From positions 51,487,368 through 51,551,367 of the forward strand of contig OY735206.1 in assembly GCA_963457665.1 (NCBI GenBank): a stretch of DNA of 64,000 nucleotides, in the 5' to 3' direction. The translations under genes and the position numbers were made by a program. How positions within the stretch are numbered: the first letter of the stretch is position 1; the number at the start of each line of letters is the position of its first letter. Of this stretch, positions 1 to 11,956 are shown in pieces. A model generated the notes under the pieces. That model was not told the DNA's origin and searched no databases. It worked only from the letters and a program-made list of their open reading frames with translations. The DNA is from Thysanoteuthis rhombus (lineage: Eukaryota; Mollusca; Cephalopoda; Oegopsida; Thysanoteuthidae).

Positions 1-2343
1 AGAATCAACTCCAAATTCTTGTGATGTTCCTGAGTTGGGGGTAGAGTTCACAGAGAAGAGAAAAACACACCATGGCGACCCCTATACTTTTAGTTGAGAA
101 TTAGATATGAAACTCTTCCTTTAGCTAGGTATCAAAAATGTCATTTCCTATGACGACTCGCAATAAAAGCCCTGAATGCACATGGTCAATCACTTATTGG
201 CCCTGGCTTTTTTTGCTGGTTACCTTCTTCCTTTACCTTTCTCTAAAGTCATGGCCAGCATAGTTTCTATTCTTTGACCATGACTATGTATACATACCAT
301 CTTGTCACTCATCTTCCTCGATGTGAGAATTTGAAAGAACTTTACGGCTACTAAATGCAAATACAGCACCATACAAATGCTGCACTCACTATTTCACCCC
401 TTTTAGCTCCTTCTTGCACCTAACCTGAACTAACCACCTTTTTTATAATTTAGCTTGCTCATCCACTTATCATAACAAGCACGACTCATCAGGCTTCATT
501 CAATATACACCTGAAACGACATTAGACCCATTATGCAACGTGTCCCCGAAATTATTCTTCTTTCCTATATTCAATCTTTATGTATAGGAATAACCGAAAC
601 TAAACAGGCCTCTCCTCTTCCTTCCTCCAAAATTCTAATTCTGACTTGTCTCTTGAAATAATGCCCTGAACTAGATTTCAAAAAGGGGATGTTACCATAT
701 TAATGTTATTTGGTGCTTAACAGGTAAAGTAGTAAAAATATCAATTAATGCTATTTGTTGCCATGTTGACATTCCAAATTCTGTTTTGACAGTCAAACTC
801 CTTCCATTACCTAACTTCTTTCTAAATCTTCCCTATCATTCTTTCTGGATCATTGTTTTCAAGATCAGAAATATTTTTGGCATTTTTTCCCTCAACATGT
901 ACTATGCAAAAGACTCCCTCTGTCTACCTTCCCTATTGGGAAGATTGGGTGCACACCTCAAAACACAAGTTGTTCGAATAAAATTTTGAAGGCACATGGC
1001 ATTTGATTTTTGGGCAGTTAAAATGAAGAAGGTGTTGGCCAGTATGTGAATTTTCAACCTCATACCAGAAAGATGAATGCAGTAGACCATAGAAGGAAAA
1101 CAATCAGACACATGAAGTCAAAGGCAAGTAAATTTCAGTCTTGTTCCCACCGCAATTTTCTCCTTTTTTCCAGAGCACCCACAATTACTACAGAAACAAC
1201 AAATGAATTGTACATCATTCAAAATGGAAACAAACATTGCCCAATATGCCTTCTCGCATAGGGGGACATTATATTATAATCTAACATATCCATGTCATAT
1301 CAATATTTTACCTTGATATACTTATAAATAAGTAGAAGCTAGTAATTCTGGCCCATTTATTTGTAGTAGAGTAACAGATGTTTACAATGCTTTATTGAAC
1401 AGCTGTGTTTTATAACTAAAAAATAAACAGTATTCAAATTTTCATGAGACTGTTCATCATGTAACATTCAATAATGCTCAATTGTGTTGAACAAAAATTA
1501 CACTTGTAGGGACCCAAACAAATTCTTTCTTTCAGGAATTCAGGTATTGTTTCATTGATTTAAACAAGAGAGACATAAGGGCATAGTTAAATCTGACTTG
1601 GGATTTGTTTTTCCATTAAATATTTGAATAAATGCTTTGTACAAGTAGGTAGCTTAAGGTGCAGGAAATTGAATTAGAAATCATGAATAGTAAATACTGA
1701 ATTTAAGGATAGAAGAAGAAAAGATTGCTTTTTCTATTACAAACTTTATTATAACTTGTTCATTTTTCAGTTCATTTTTATATATCAAATATGTCATTAA
1801 GTACAGAATGAGTTAATTCCAAGGATATTCAAGTGTGCAACCAGCTCATAGGTGCATTGTTCTCTTTTCTGTAGAAACTGACATCATAATTGATTTTATG
1901 ACCTTGTACCCCAAGAAATTGTCTACATTAGCAAAAAAATCAAACACAATGTTATAAATAGAAAATAAAGATAAGTAGTATACATCAATTACACAAAGTT
2001 ATTTTCTTTGGATAAAAAAAAAATGATTAGTTTGAATCAAAATGGAGACACCATTATTCTTGTCTATAAAAAAAAACAAACCTAGCAGTTTTCAATTTCA
2101 TAACTTCTGAAGTTTAAAAACAAAACTAGGTAAGAAAGGAAATAAAAGAAGTCGTGAAGATAACAATGGTTGTGAAAATAATTGTACCAATAAAGAATGA
2201 TGATAAAATTGTTGATGATAAACTTAGCTCCCTCCCCCTCTTCCATTTGCCCATTATCCTTTGACCCAGCAAAAACTTGTTGAGTCAAATGAAACAAATA
2301 ACTAATAGCTAATCTGTAGAAAAAATGTATGAATAATAAAGAG
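1..2343. other. Non-coding stretch, probably slo intron
   Basis: No exon, RNA gene or repeat family was recognised here. Short open frames are all of chance length and composition. The next slo exon, encoding AFFYC and the haem-binding CxxCH, was looked for on the minus strand and not found. The intron downstream of the last exon in this window is therefore at least 3.97 kb. Confidence 0.5.
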
Positions 2344-2775
2344 CATATATGTGTCAGTGAAGGTGTAGGTGGCCTAAATTATAGCACAGAGAATGGAATC
2401 AGGAAACCAAGTTCAAAATCAGGCAGGGGTAGTTTGCATTCACTTAGAAGTAATGCTGTTGGGAGAGGCAAGAATCCACCTTTTTTTCCCCACTTCCAGC
2501 AATACGCAAATAGCTGAGCAAACTGGGGTCTCTAGGCATAGATGGCAACCAGTTTAGGATTCATAACTAGGGGATTGAGCACCAGTAAGGTGGCTGGATA
2601 CTAAGTTTGACTTCCTTCTGGCAGCTCATGCAGCCAAGCTAATCTCAAACATATCACTCTACTTTCTACAGAGGACTACATCAGCAAGGCTGAGAGGGGG
2701 ATTCCGTCAATCAAGCATCCCAGAATTTCCATGAGCTTTGAAGGGTCACTATAGTGTTATTCTATAGTCAACTGA
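2344..2775 (+). repeat. tRNA-derived SINE, family B, copy 1
   Basis: This stretch aligns over about 400 bp with 24025-24440. Shared landmarks in order are GGTGGCCTAAAT/GGTGGCCTAATA at the head, a tRNA-like B-box region (AAGTTCAAAATC against GAGTTCAGACTTG), AGTTTGCAT, TGGGAGAGGCA, CAACCAGT, TTGACTTCCTTCTGGCAGCTC against TTGATTTCCTTCTGGCAGCTC, and ATCACTCTACTTTCTA. The head fits a degenerate Pol III internal promoter, so I call it a tRNA-derived SINE. Divergence between the copies is substantial, so the family is old. An open frame of 62 codons over it is a shadow. Confidence 0.7.
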
Positions 2776-3310
2776 GACAGAAGAAGGCCTTTTACATACA
2801 CATAAGTTTTTACAACAGAGTTCTGTGAATCAATTCATCCATTACTTTTCAAGAAGCATTTATAGAAATAGCAGATTAAAATAAAATTGTCAGTAAAAAA
2901 TGTGAGATATTTCAAGATTTAGCAATTCAATAAGATGAATATAATAATGAGAACTTTGTAACAAATGGGTATAGAGACCAACCATGACATCAATATATTC
3001 ATACATAAAGCTTTTCTTAATGGTTTTAGATTATCTGTACAGTCTCTATATACCAAAAATACATCATAGCACATTTTTTGTTAGCGTAATGCTGTTGAAA
3101 TGCTTCATCTTGGAGAATAAAGCATTTCCCCGTCCAATCAAGCCACCAATTTCTGAGTAATTAATTTGAATAGGCATAAGTTAATAAAACTGATGTCTAC
3201 CCAAGGGAGATAAGTCTAGGTCTATTGAAGTGCTAATTACAGTTCTTTAGAAGAAAATTAGTTATTCCCTGTAAAAAAATTGATTTTCTATATTTTTTCA
3301 AGAAATGAAG

Positions 3311-3378
<68 letters not shown>

Positions 3379-3975
3379 TAGAGGTCGCAATGCATTTGGT
3401 AGAAATATCTAACTGTGTTTTCTGTAGAGTTAGAGTAATTTCTCCAAATTCCATTAAAATTAGTAGAGTACCCCAAGTCTAATCAATTTCATCTGAGATT
3501 TTATTTTGAAGTAACTGAACTTTAATTAGAAGAGTTGTCATTTCAAATGGTGCATAGGCAATACTTCTATCAGCAAAATTTTTATCTTTAACTTAAAGAG
3601 TCCATTGTTATAGACAGGGAAACAGAAAAATCACACGATTCATTACAATATCAAAAAAGAGGGATTAGCAAATAATCAATATATACATACCAGTGTTACA
3701 AAATTTGTTGGTAGGTATGTTTTTCTGTTCAGCTTTAAAGAAAGGAAGATAGTAAAGCTATGTGACAGAACGCTGAAACACTGTGTCTGTGTGTAAGTGT
3801 AGTAACTGAATATCCTAAAGGAATATGTTTTTAAAACAATGTTTAAAAAATTGAAATATTCCAAGATATTAATCATAGATAACACTGAAAAGGAAGTGAC
3901 TTGAAATTGAGCTTAAAGGCACTCAAAAGTGTTCTTTTAAAAAGTTAGAAAATAAAGAAAGAATTTTTTTTTCAC
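2776..3975. repeat. Non-coding stretch with a (TA)n microsatellite at 3312-3377
   Basis: A perfect alternating TA tract of about 33 units lies at 3312-3377. Nothing else was recognised between the SINE and the splice donor of the last slo exon at 3976. Confidence 0.85.
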
Positions 3976-4134
3976 CTTTTCACCTCTTCTGCTGACTCAG
4001 CAATGAAGAATCCTTGTGTTGCTCTTTCAATTTTAATTTTTGGTCCAGGGTTGATTGCCAGTGAACTCTCTCTACTATCTCCAAGACGAGCCTCAATAGC
4101 TAGAAGTAGTAGTTTCAGTTTCGTAAAGCACAAT
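3976..4134 (-). CDS. slo: slo exon 10 of the window: end of RCK1 and RCK1-RCK2 linker
   Basis: This 159-nt exon encodes [17 protein letters not shown] at its start, then [18 protein letters not shown], and [12 protein letters not shown](R) at its end. This is the RCK1 C-terminal subdomain, including the dimerisation helices and the hydrophobic ending before the linker to RCK2. The acceptor is TTCCAG before ATTGTGC and supplies the third base of the split Glu codon. The donor read as AAAAG/GTGAA leaves phase 2, matching the expected ...EVKR|AFFYC junction. The donor is unusual: GTGAAAAG is followed at once by GTGAAAAA, so two GT donors lie 8 nt apart (GAAGAG/GTGAAAAG/GTGAAA). Use of the inner one would shift frame. 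The downstream exon is outside the window. Confidence 0.94.
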
Positions 4135-5419
4135 CTGGAATATGTACATGAAGACACCAGTTTCAGAACAATTTATTTTAGAATGAAGATTATTCACTGC
4201 AGAGCATCTATATCAATATTTTATTACATGCATGTTGAGGTGGGATATAAATTTTGTACGGTGTTTGTCCTTAGATGGAATAAGAGCGTTTAGTTTTCAC
4301 TAAATTCATTCAAAAAGATTGTTTTTGATTGTATTGTGACAGTTGTTATATCAGCTATGGATTTTTATCGATGTTGGCATATTTTTCTCTATTGATTCTG
4401 CGTAGCATTGATGATGGACAAAAAAGAGCAACATTTTTTTTTAATGTAATGCTTTTTTTTGGTTTTTCCATAAGGTGAAATCGCGACTCAAATGCCAAAA
4501 AAAATCTGTGTAGTTTATGGAGAATGTATTGTGGAAGATAAAAACTGTTTGTGCTGGAGATTTCTTGCTGAATGATGCTCCAAAGTCAGGGGGTCCAGTT
4601 GAGGTTGATAGCGATTGAATTAACGCATCACTTGAAAATAATCAATGTTATACAACACATCCTTTTTTTTTCCAAATTTTTGATTGATCACCACCAAAAC
4701 AGCATGCAGTCAAAAGATGTTGGTAGTATGACAGTATCTATTAAATGACTAACCAGATAACCATCATACTACTACAGGTACCTTCAATAGATAATCACCA
4801 AGCTGGTACAGGGCTACAGCCATAAGAGTGCTGAGTACAGATCAAATTTAGCACACTAGCCAATTGATCTACAAGATGAGCTAGCTAATCATTATGCCAT
4901 AGCACAAGTAAATTCAGTACAATGTATATAAGGTGAAAAAATATGGAGGAAATCTAGAGCATGGACTTATGATAATACATAGTCAAAGCTGTACATACAT
5001 TGAAAAAATGGATGACTATATCTCCCTATCAAAATATCGTATCAACTGAGTGAATGCAAAGATAAGAGAATAAGCTAAGAACAGATATTATGCCTAATTA
5101 AAAGTATTCAAAAATCAAAAATAGATAAAATCAATATTTTTATCTCTGATCTTCATAATGGCCAGAATCATGGTTAAAAGTGTGAGATCCAAGTGTTTGA
5201 ACAATATTTACATTCATCGGATCCAGACATGCATTCTCCAGTACACAAACAAGTCGACTAAAAAATTAAGAGGCATTGAAAACTTAGAATTTTTTTTAGC
5301 TAGTTTTTGTTATAACATAACATTTACAATAGTTGTACTAAACATTTTTATGAAATTTTGAAAGTTTTCTTTCATCTTTTGGATACATTTCTTTTTCTAT
5401 CAATCAATAATGGACCTAC
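4135..5419 (-). other. slo intron (exon 9 to 10) with a family A repeat fragment
   Basis: This 1285-bp intron holds an inverted family A fragment at about 4635-4775: TTGATTGATCACCACC, then GCATGCAGTCAAAAGATGTTGG and GACTAACCAGATAACC. It matches the minus-oriented copy at 16090-16215. The rest is AT-rich with no recognised feature. Confidence 0.7.
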
Positions 5420-5532
5420 TCTGCTGCTTCTGGAAATGTCATCCCATTGAAAGAACTGGACAGGTATTCTGTATACATTTCCATTGCTGTACCACGCATA
5501 TAATCATTCTGCCACTGGCCCATATATGGTGA
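5420..5532 (-). CDS. slo: slo exon 9 of the window: RCK1 segment with the E535 equivalent
   Basis: This 113-nt exon encodes [20 protein letters not shown] followed by [17 protein letters not shown] and the first two bases of Glu. It aligns to the human KCNMA1 stretch ending [18 protein letters not shown]. The Glu of AMEM aligns with E535, one of the RCK1 Ca2+-site residues. The residue aligned with human S533 is Ala. The acceptor is TTTTCCAG. The donor is the non-canonical-looking but legal GCAGCAGA/GTAGGT, chosen because it restores GA|A = Glu and the frame into LCFTKLK. Reading one codon further gives an in-frame stop, so this donor is required. Confidence 0.94.
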
Positions 5533-5959
5533 CTGGAAAAGAAATAAAGGTATTATTTTATTAATGATAAATATCTACTATAACAAAAAATGTCAATGTT
5601 ACATTTTTTTCAAAATATTGTCGGAAATTCTAAGGTGACTTCTTGTTACATTAATTATTTGGATGAATGTTCTCACCTTAGCTTACTAAAGGTACTGAGT
5701 AGATTTATGCATATACTCGGATTTTTTTTTCTGTACATTAACAAAGTTCCTCTAGTGAGGAAAATAAGATAGTAAACTGTGTGCTTGATATCTTATACAG
5801 TTGTGATTGGAGATACAAAGGACAAACTGGGTGAAATCGAAAATTAGACTTTAAGAACCTCAAAAAGCATAATCCAAGATGAGACCATGGAACTATCAAG
5901 ATTAAAGAAATACGTCTTGATAAATTATTAAATGCTTGATTTAAAAAATCTAAATAAAA

Positions 5960-6530
5960 TGATGATGCTACATCATCATCAGCCTTTAAGCATTCATAGG
6001 ACATAAACCTTCACCCAAATTCAGGCATCTCTATCATGGGCATTGCGGAGCCAGTACTTTCTGAATTTGCCTAACTTGTCACGCCATCTTACTTTCTGTC
6101 AGCCACAATTTTGCATATTCCATGTTGGGAGTCGTGATGTCCAGTGATTGTCTACCATTCTTTCAACATGTCCAGCCCATTGCTGTTTGAGTCATCTAAG
6201 GATTTCTATTATATCCCAGACTCCTATCTTTTCCCGAACATATTGTGCTGTCTTATGATTCCTCCATGTGAGGTTGAGCATGATTCTTTCATGTGCACGT
6301 TGCATGGTTCCCAGTTTAAGCATCAATCTTTTGGTTAGGTTCCATGTTTCAACTCTATAGGTGACTATTGGGAGGATGCATTGGTTGTATACCCTTCTTT
6401 TTAGAATCAGTTGGATTTTCTTGTTCTTGAAAGTCTAGCTTGCTAACCTAGTGTGATTTATTCTATTGAGGACTTCATGGAGATTTGTTGATCTAGGTAG
6501 GTGGAGTGGTCACCTTCAGAGATCATGAAG
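5960..6530 (-). mobile_element. RTE-clade LINE, 5'-truncated 3' fragment
   Basis: Read on the minus strand this encodes remnants of the RTE ORF2 C-terminus found in full at 38691-39130: the TYRVETWNLTKRL-like stretch, the QWAGHVAR-like block, and the WRDKLGKFRKYWLRNAHDR-like block. The 3' end carries a short ATG/CATCATCATC tail at 5965-5985. The copy is 5'-truncated near 6520, just upstream of the residues equivalent to YIYLGQQISM, and is interrupted by substitutions. It lies in the sense orientation of slo. Confidence 0.8.
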
Positions 6531-6624
6531 GCTCTTAGTAAAGAGGATGATGTCTGTCCTAATAATATAAGTGCATGTAAATAAAAAAAGATAGTGATGT
6601 ATCAGGCAGTCGGATAAGGAATAG

Positions 6625-6850
6625 CTATATGCTTAGATTTGAATGACTGTAGTCAGTGATCTCTTTGGCCTAATTGATTAGACAATTGTTGTGTTGGGAC
6701 AGGCTTCTTAAGGAAAAGGATGCAAGTTTAAGTCTTGCTGGTGGCTTATTCTTTATTTCCAATTCCATGTCGCTTAATGACAGCCACAAAATTGCCACTC
6801 TGAGAGTTGCAATGAGAAGCAACTGAAATTTAAAAGGACAAAATACTAAA
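6625..6850 (+). repeat. tRNA-derived SINE, family A-type, copy 1
   Basis: This aligns with 32175-32340. Shared landmarks are GCTATATG.TTAGATTTGA, CTGTA.CCAG/CTGTAGTCAG, GGCCTAATTGATTAGAC against GGTCTAATTGATTAGGC (A-box region), AGGCTTC, GCAAGTTTAAGTC against GTGATTCGAGTCC (B-box region), and GTGGCTTATTCTTTA. The spacing of the A- and B-like boxes is that of a tRNA gene. The ribozyme-like tail seen in other copies is missing or unrecognisable here. Confidence 0.7.
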
Positions 6851-7514
6851 AAAATTAATAATAAATGATACCATGTAGTTTAGTATGTCCAAACACATAT
6901 GAAAGGAAAACAGATCACATCAATCTCTTCATAATAAAGTCTCAGTAGATAGCGAATGTTATAGAAAGTGCATAGGATGGATAAAGCTGTATACATGAGC
7001 CTGACAAAAGGTTACATAAACAAAACCAAAATGGAATTCAATGCTACGTGAGTGGATATGCTCAGTAAAGCAAAAACTACCAACTGGGCTCCCCACAGCT
7101 GAAAAAACACTATAGTTGTTACGATGTGTCCTTTGGTAAATATCCAAGGTTTCAGACACTCGAGAGAGTCACACATAGGAAATAACTTACAAGTTTAGGT
7201 TCAACATTTTTATTCAAGCAAGTATCTCAGAATGAGGCTCAAGCACATGGCAATGCAATGTGTAGTATATCTTACCAAGAAAGATAACTATACCAAGTTT
7301 ATGAATATTGTAATACAATAGGAAGGGTAACTCTGCCGAGCTTAACAATATTAAGACAATAATAGTATGTCTCGAGGTTACAGGAAACTTCACATATGTG
7401 TGGCGCTTTGTATATGTAACAAGATTTGCCTTTCATCTGACTAGTAAATAACCACTCTCTACTGAACTGAACCAAATTGGTAATTATGAAAATAAACAGG
7501 TAAAAGTCACTTAC

Positions 7515-7670
7515 TGGTTTATAGGATCTCATTGTAAATAAATTTGCCATCAAAGTGGAAAAGCCAGGTGCCAAACAGCTCTGGGCTATGAAACCTAACT
7601 TCAGTTCCGCAATGCAGACAGCATCATCTCCACGTTTCCAATCCCAGCTAGGAATGTTCAGTAAATATGC
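7515..7670 (-). CDS. slo: slo exon 8 of the window: RCK1 core with the M513/R514 equivalents
   Basis: This 156-nt, 52-codon exon encodes [20 protein letters not shown] followed by [12 protein letters not shown] and [20 protein letters not shown]. It is close to human [32 protein letters not shown]. The Met-Arg of TMRS aligns with human M513 and R514, Met513 being part of the high-affinity RCK1 Ca2+ site. The acceptor is TTCTTCTAG before GCATATTTACTG; the donor is AAACCA/GTAAGTG. Both junctions are phase 0. Read-through of the donor extends an open frame of 91 codons starting at an internal Met; this is not a separate gene. Confidence 0.95.
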
Positions 7671-8431
7671 CTAGAAGAAAAAATTATAACGTATTACTAG
7701 TAGTAAACAAAGATAAATAATGTACATCCTAGAAGCATATTTATTTTATTTAAATAAAAATGTATAACCTGAATATACAATAACATAACACATGGATATA
7801 ATAACATTAGCATTACCTAGAGTGAATAAACCAAGCAACTTCTGATTTCATTGCTCCTAAATTATTATTGGTAACACAAGCCCTCAATTAAAAATGGTAT
7901 TATATTAGTAAACTTCTGAAAAATCACTGTTGCTTATTTTATTTTGGATACTTAATGTAACTATCATGAAACAAAACAAAATATGGTTTTACAGAGATGG
8001 TCATAATTATATCAGTAATTCATAATTACTTTTGCTATTTTGAGCATTCAAGTGAAAAGACAGTTTGAATGGCCATGATAAACAGAGGTTCAACACTAAA
8101 TCTACAGATGTCTATGGCTCGCAGTCTTGAGCTGAATTTTGATCTGAAATTTTCACCATATAACATTCAATTTATGTTATAAATTGAGAAGCACTGGATC
8201 AAGTGCCCCAGCAATTGAGGAAATAATGCTGAAAAATAGGTAAATGTTTTTTTTTCCATCATTAGAATGTGTACTTACCTATGTACATAGAACTACAAAA
8301 GAAATTGACCAAATACTGGGAGGCACAGCAATGCTCCCATGAGTCATTCAAGAGGCAAAATATCAAAAGATTAACCTACTCAGGGAACCGGATAATGGAA
8401 TTATGTAGACTAAATGAAAATAGTTTCAAAC
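7671..8431 (-). other. slo intron (exon 7 to 8)
   Basis: The shortest intron seen, 761 bp. AT-rich with no recognised repeat or exon. Confidence 0.8.
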
Positions 8432-8584
8432 CTTATTGTGATACTGCAATAATTGGACAATAACTTTAATCTCTGAGTGGTAATTCTTGATTGATATTAC
8501 TCTCATGATGTTGGCAGCATCCTCTTGATCAGGATCCTCACAATACTTATTCGCAAGCACCAAACATGCATCTGCCTGTTGAAT
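8432..8584 (-). CDS. slo: slo exon 7 of the window: RCK1 Rossmann core
   Basis: This 153-nt, 51-codon exon encodes [20 protein letters not shown] followed by [20 protein letters not shown] and [11 protein letters not shown]. It corresponds to human ADACLILANKYC...[16 protein letters not shown]...QYHNK. The Asp aligned with human D434 (site of the epilepsy/dyskinesia substitution D434G) is conserved. The acceptor is TATTTTCAG. The donor is AATAAG/GTTTGAAAC, a poor match to GTAAGT and the weakest donor in the gene. It is supported by the exact phase-0 join to AYLLNIP in the next exon. Confidence 0.95.
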
Positions 8585-8894
8585 CTGAAAATACAAGCAA
8601 AAATGACTCAGAAATAAAACATTCACCAATTTCAAAAGAGTAATAAAAAAAAAATTCAAAGTAAGTTTCAACTAAGCTCAAACAATATAAACTGACTACC
8701 TACAAAGTTAATGACAAAAAAAAAATTCTTCTTTTCAATTAATACATATTCCAGCAAATATCATATCATAGCCTTCCGAACTAGAAATACTATTTCTTCC
8801 ACAAGTATTATAATGATATTTTAATGGTTGCTAGCAAATTTTATTTATATACCACATTCTGATTTAAAAATGATTTTACTCATTTTAAACTATA

Positions 8895-9320
8895 AGGTCT
8901 GTTTAGAAAGTATTCAGCCATTTTGAATATCTCAAGAAACAGTAATATAGACTTGATTTAACTTGGCAATCAACCAGGGACCGTATTGCACATGCTTAAT
9001 CAGACATACTCTCATGAGGTTAACCAGTCAGCAGTGAGATGCTATTGAGTGAGTTTGAGTACTGTGTGATCATTGCATTCATAATGACCAAGCCATCATG
9101 TCCTGTGCAATTTTTTTCAGGCAAAACATCACATCACCCAGGTCTGTTATACCCCTACATTCCAGATTTGGTTCCCAGAGACATCTGGCTTTCCACCATT
9201 GAAAGGATTGAGGATATTTCAGACCATGAACGAGACTAGGGAGAACATGACAAGGCAGCTGATGGCAATCCCAAAAGAGGACTTTTGAAATTGTTTTGAA
9301 AAATAATAAATAACCCTATT
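8895..9320 (+). mobile_element. mariner-type transposon remnant, internally deleted
   Basis: The left end, TA followed by AGGTCTGTTTAGAAAGTATTC, is a typical mariner terminal repeat of this group. About 400 bp on, the C-terminal transposase region is readable: IPDLVPRDIWLS, then EDISDHERD, GEHDKAADGN and PKRGLLK. These match in order the mariner pattern PYSPDLAPCDFWLFP, TIDEIQENTxRQLMAIPKEDF across several frames. The middle of the transposase is missing. The copy at 18433-18892 is a sister with the same internal deletion, so this looks like a short non-autonomous subfamily. The right terminal repeat was not identified here. Confidence 0.7.
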
Positions 9321-10439
9321 GAACATTATTTCAGCTTCTTCATAGGATGAAGCTTAAAAAAGACACTTCAAAGATTATGAAGAACAGATTACAGGACCAA
9401 CAGTTGATATCTAGTTTATACATGAAAACTATCGGATTTCTCAGCAATTATTTTTTTTTAATTTTTTTTTTGCTGTTCTTGTCTGGAAGTAAAGTCAAGG
9501 AAGGTGTATTTGAATCTGGATGAACATTTCTTTGAATTCCTTGGGTCAAAATTATGTGGACAAATGTGTTCATTTGTCATTGCATATTGTTCAAAAGTTA
9601 TGCCATTTTTTATCTTTTTGGTATCTCTGTTCAGCTTGGCATTACAGATAGTAAAAGTTTAAGATAAACTCATGGGACACTAATTCAGCCTGAGAACAGG
9701 CAGAATCATAAAACAGACACTTCAAAAAATAAGAAAAATCAGGTGGCAAATAAAGGTTCCATGGAGTGACCGTATTTTCCAACTTGACAAGAAGATTTGC
9801 TGGCAAATTTTCGAATTAGATCAGACCAGAGCATCCTTTATTACAGGCAATACAACGAGTATCAAATTTCATTCTTTTTCTTTGCCGTTTCTATAACTTC
9901 CCCTTTAATCAATCAGTAATTATTTTCTGCCCTCCACTTCTTTCTCAGATCAAATTAATGAGTAGATAATCACCTGAATACTTTCAAAGAGGATAGCTAA
10001 TTTATCGAATTGCAAGAATATTTGCAAAAGATCTCTATGGAAAAATGATCCTCAAGTTATTCAACAGGAAACTACTGGTTTATTTAAACATGACAAAAAT
10101 TTAAAAAACACGTTTGTGATCATGTATTTGCCCTGAGCCTCTATACATTTATTCTGCCTTGGAAGCAAATCATCAAAAAATGGTAATCTGCACAAGAGAT
10201 AGAATGCAATAAAATCTCTACCTTCAATTGATATCACTCGACTGGTATCATTTTTGTAATATGAGGGTGGTTATTATCATGTGAAGAAATAGTTTATTCT
10301 TTAAAGCAGACTTTGTTTAAATTCCAAGATTGGTAGACCTTGCATCGTCTGTTGTTATTTTTTTTTTTTTCAATTTATATACAGTGTTGCAATAATATAG
10401 AAAGAATCATACATAAATGTCTCTTTTTTTTAAAGGAAG

Positions 10440-10830
10440 TACTATCAAATTCCCAAACTGGAGTCAACTTTATTTTCCTACAGTCAAAAGAAGAATAATA
10501 ATTCTAACAAGAACAAGAATAATCCTCACAAGAATTAGGGGTGTAAATCAATATGCAAATTCACATCTACCATGATTTAAAGTCATGACCAACGGAATGC
10601 CAGGAGCTAAATTGTCTTAGATAATAACAGAAATCCATCATATGGATACGCATGGACTTATCTCATTCGTATAAATAAATACATTTATACAAATAATGTA
10701 TTCTTTTTTTATTCACTATATACACAATATAAAGTTACGGCAATCATCTTCAGTCAGAATAGAAGTGGGAGTGGAGTTTGACCCTGCAGCAGCCAAGCTT
10801 ATTTCTTTAATTTCTTGGTATTTTGAAAAC
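10440..10830 (+). repeat. Interspersed repeat family C, copy 1
   Basis: Two blocks match the sequence around 27.0-27.8 kb: an upstream block with AACAAGAACAAGAATAATCC against AACAAGAACAAAAACAATCC, and a downstream block with ATCTTCAGTCAGAATAGAAG and GTGGAGTTTGACCCTGCAGC against ATCTTCAGTTGGAATAGAAA and GTGGAGTTTGACCCTGCAAC. The class is unknown. In the second copy the two blocks are separated by the inserted SINE pair. Confidence 0.55.
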
Positions 10831-11956
10831 TTGTACATGAATTCAGCTACAGAGAGAGAGACAGAGTTGGGTACTATGCTAGTCAACTTGGTTAACCTTC
10901 CTGACTTCTGCCTCTCTAGGCTGTTTAACAAAAGACTGTGTAATTCGGGATAAAGTGTTCTATTCTTTGTGAACAGGTCAAAAACAGATTTCATTTATAG
11001 AAATCAAAAGGATTTATTTGTAATAATTTTTATATTTCTTTGAATAAAATCAGACCTGATGATTACATTATTGCCAAAATTATGAGTAAATATTCTTCAA
11101 AATCTGAATATCTTACTGATATACTCACATAACCTTGCCTTCATAGACTATTAAGCAGGCGGCCAATGATAACAGTATAATTAAAGAACAAAGGGACTAC
11201 TTATAACTGCTTGCAAAAACACTTGACTTCAGTTCAGAATCATGAAGTATTTTCCTCTCACTAGCAGATGCAGTGTCTGGTGGTCCCCCCACAAGCTTAG
11301 GTAAAACATAGTATATAGATAAACTAATTCTATAAATAAAAAAAAACATGATGAATTAACCTTAAAACAAAACTTTATTTTATTTTTCATCCAACATAAG
11401 TAAGATGTCTTCCATCTTATTCTATGTGAATTTTTTATTTATTACTTTACTCTTTTGTCAATTCTATTACTAGAAAGTTACAATTCAAATATAGGTGAAA
11501 AATACCAGATCAGATATTACTTTCTTGTTTCTGATGTTTAAAATTTCTCTCTCACACATACAGTATACATTGGTAAAAATTAATTTTTCAGCTTGGATCC
11601 AATCCTGCGCAAGAATTCTGAATCCTTTTCTGAACAGATGACAGATATTAATCAATTACTATAACCTGAACCAAGTTTTGAGAACTGCCTGATGGATAGC
11701 AGCACACAAAGAGGCAGAAGATTGAGAAACAATTACAGCCATCTGCCTCTCATTTACTGACAATAAGACCACACCAATCATTATACCCTAAATCATTGAA
11801 AAAGATGTTATGTAAATAAATACACAAGACCAAACTAATTTTGTATAATTGAGCCATAGTTAAAGGCACTTAATCATATACAAATGACTAGCCCTAATGG
11901 TAACATCAAGAATGAAAGAAAGAATGAAAATAGAAATATTTTGCATATTCTTTAAA

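Larger units (their letters stand above)
5533..7514 (-). other. slo intron (exon 8 to 9)
   Basis: This 1982-bp intron holds an RTE LINE fragment (about 5960-6530, same strand as slo) and a tRNA-derived SINE (about 6625-6850, opposite strand). Both are listed separately. The remainder shows nothing recognisable. Confidence 0.8.

Noticed and set aside
7299-7574. 91-codon open frame beginning [13 protein letters not shown]
   Set aside because: It starts at an internal Met-like position of slo exon 8 and reads through the splice donor into the intron. It is part of slo, not a separate gene.
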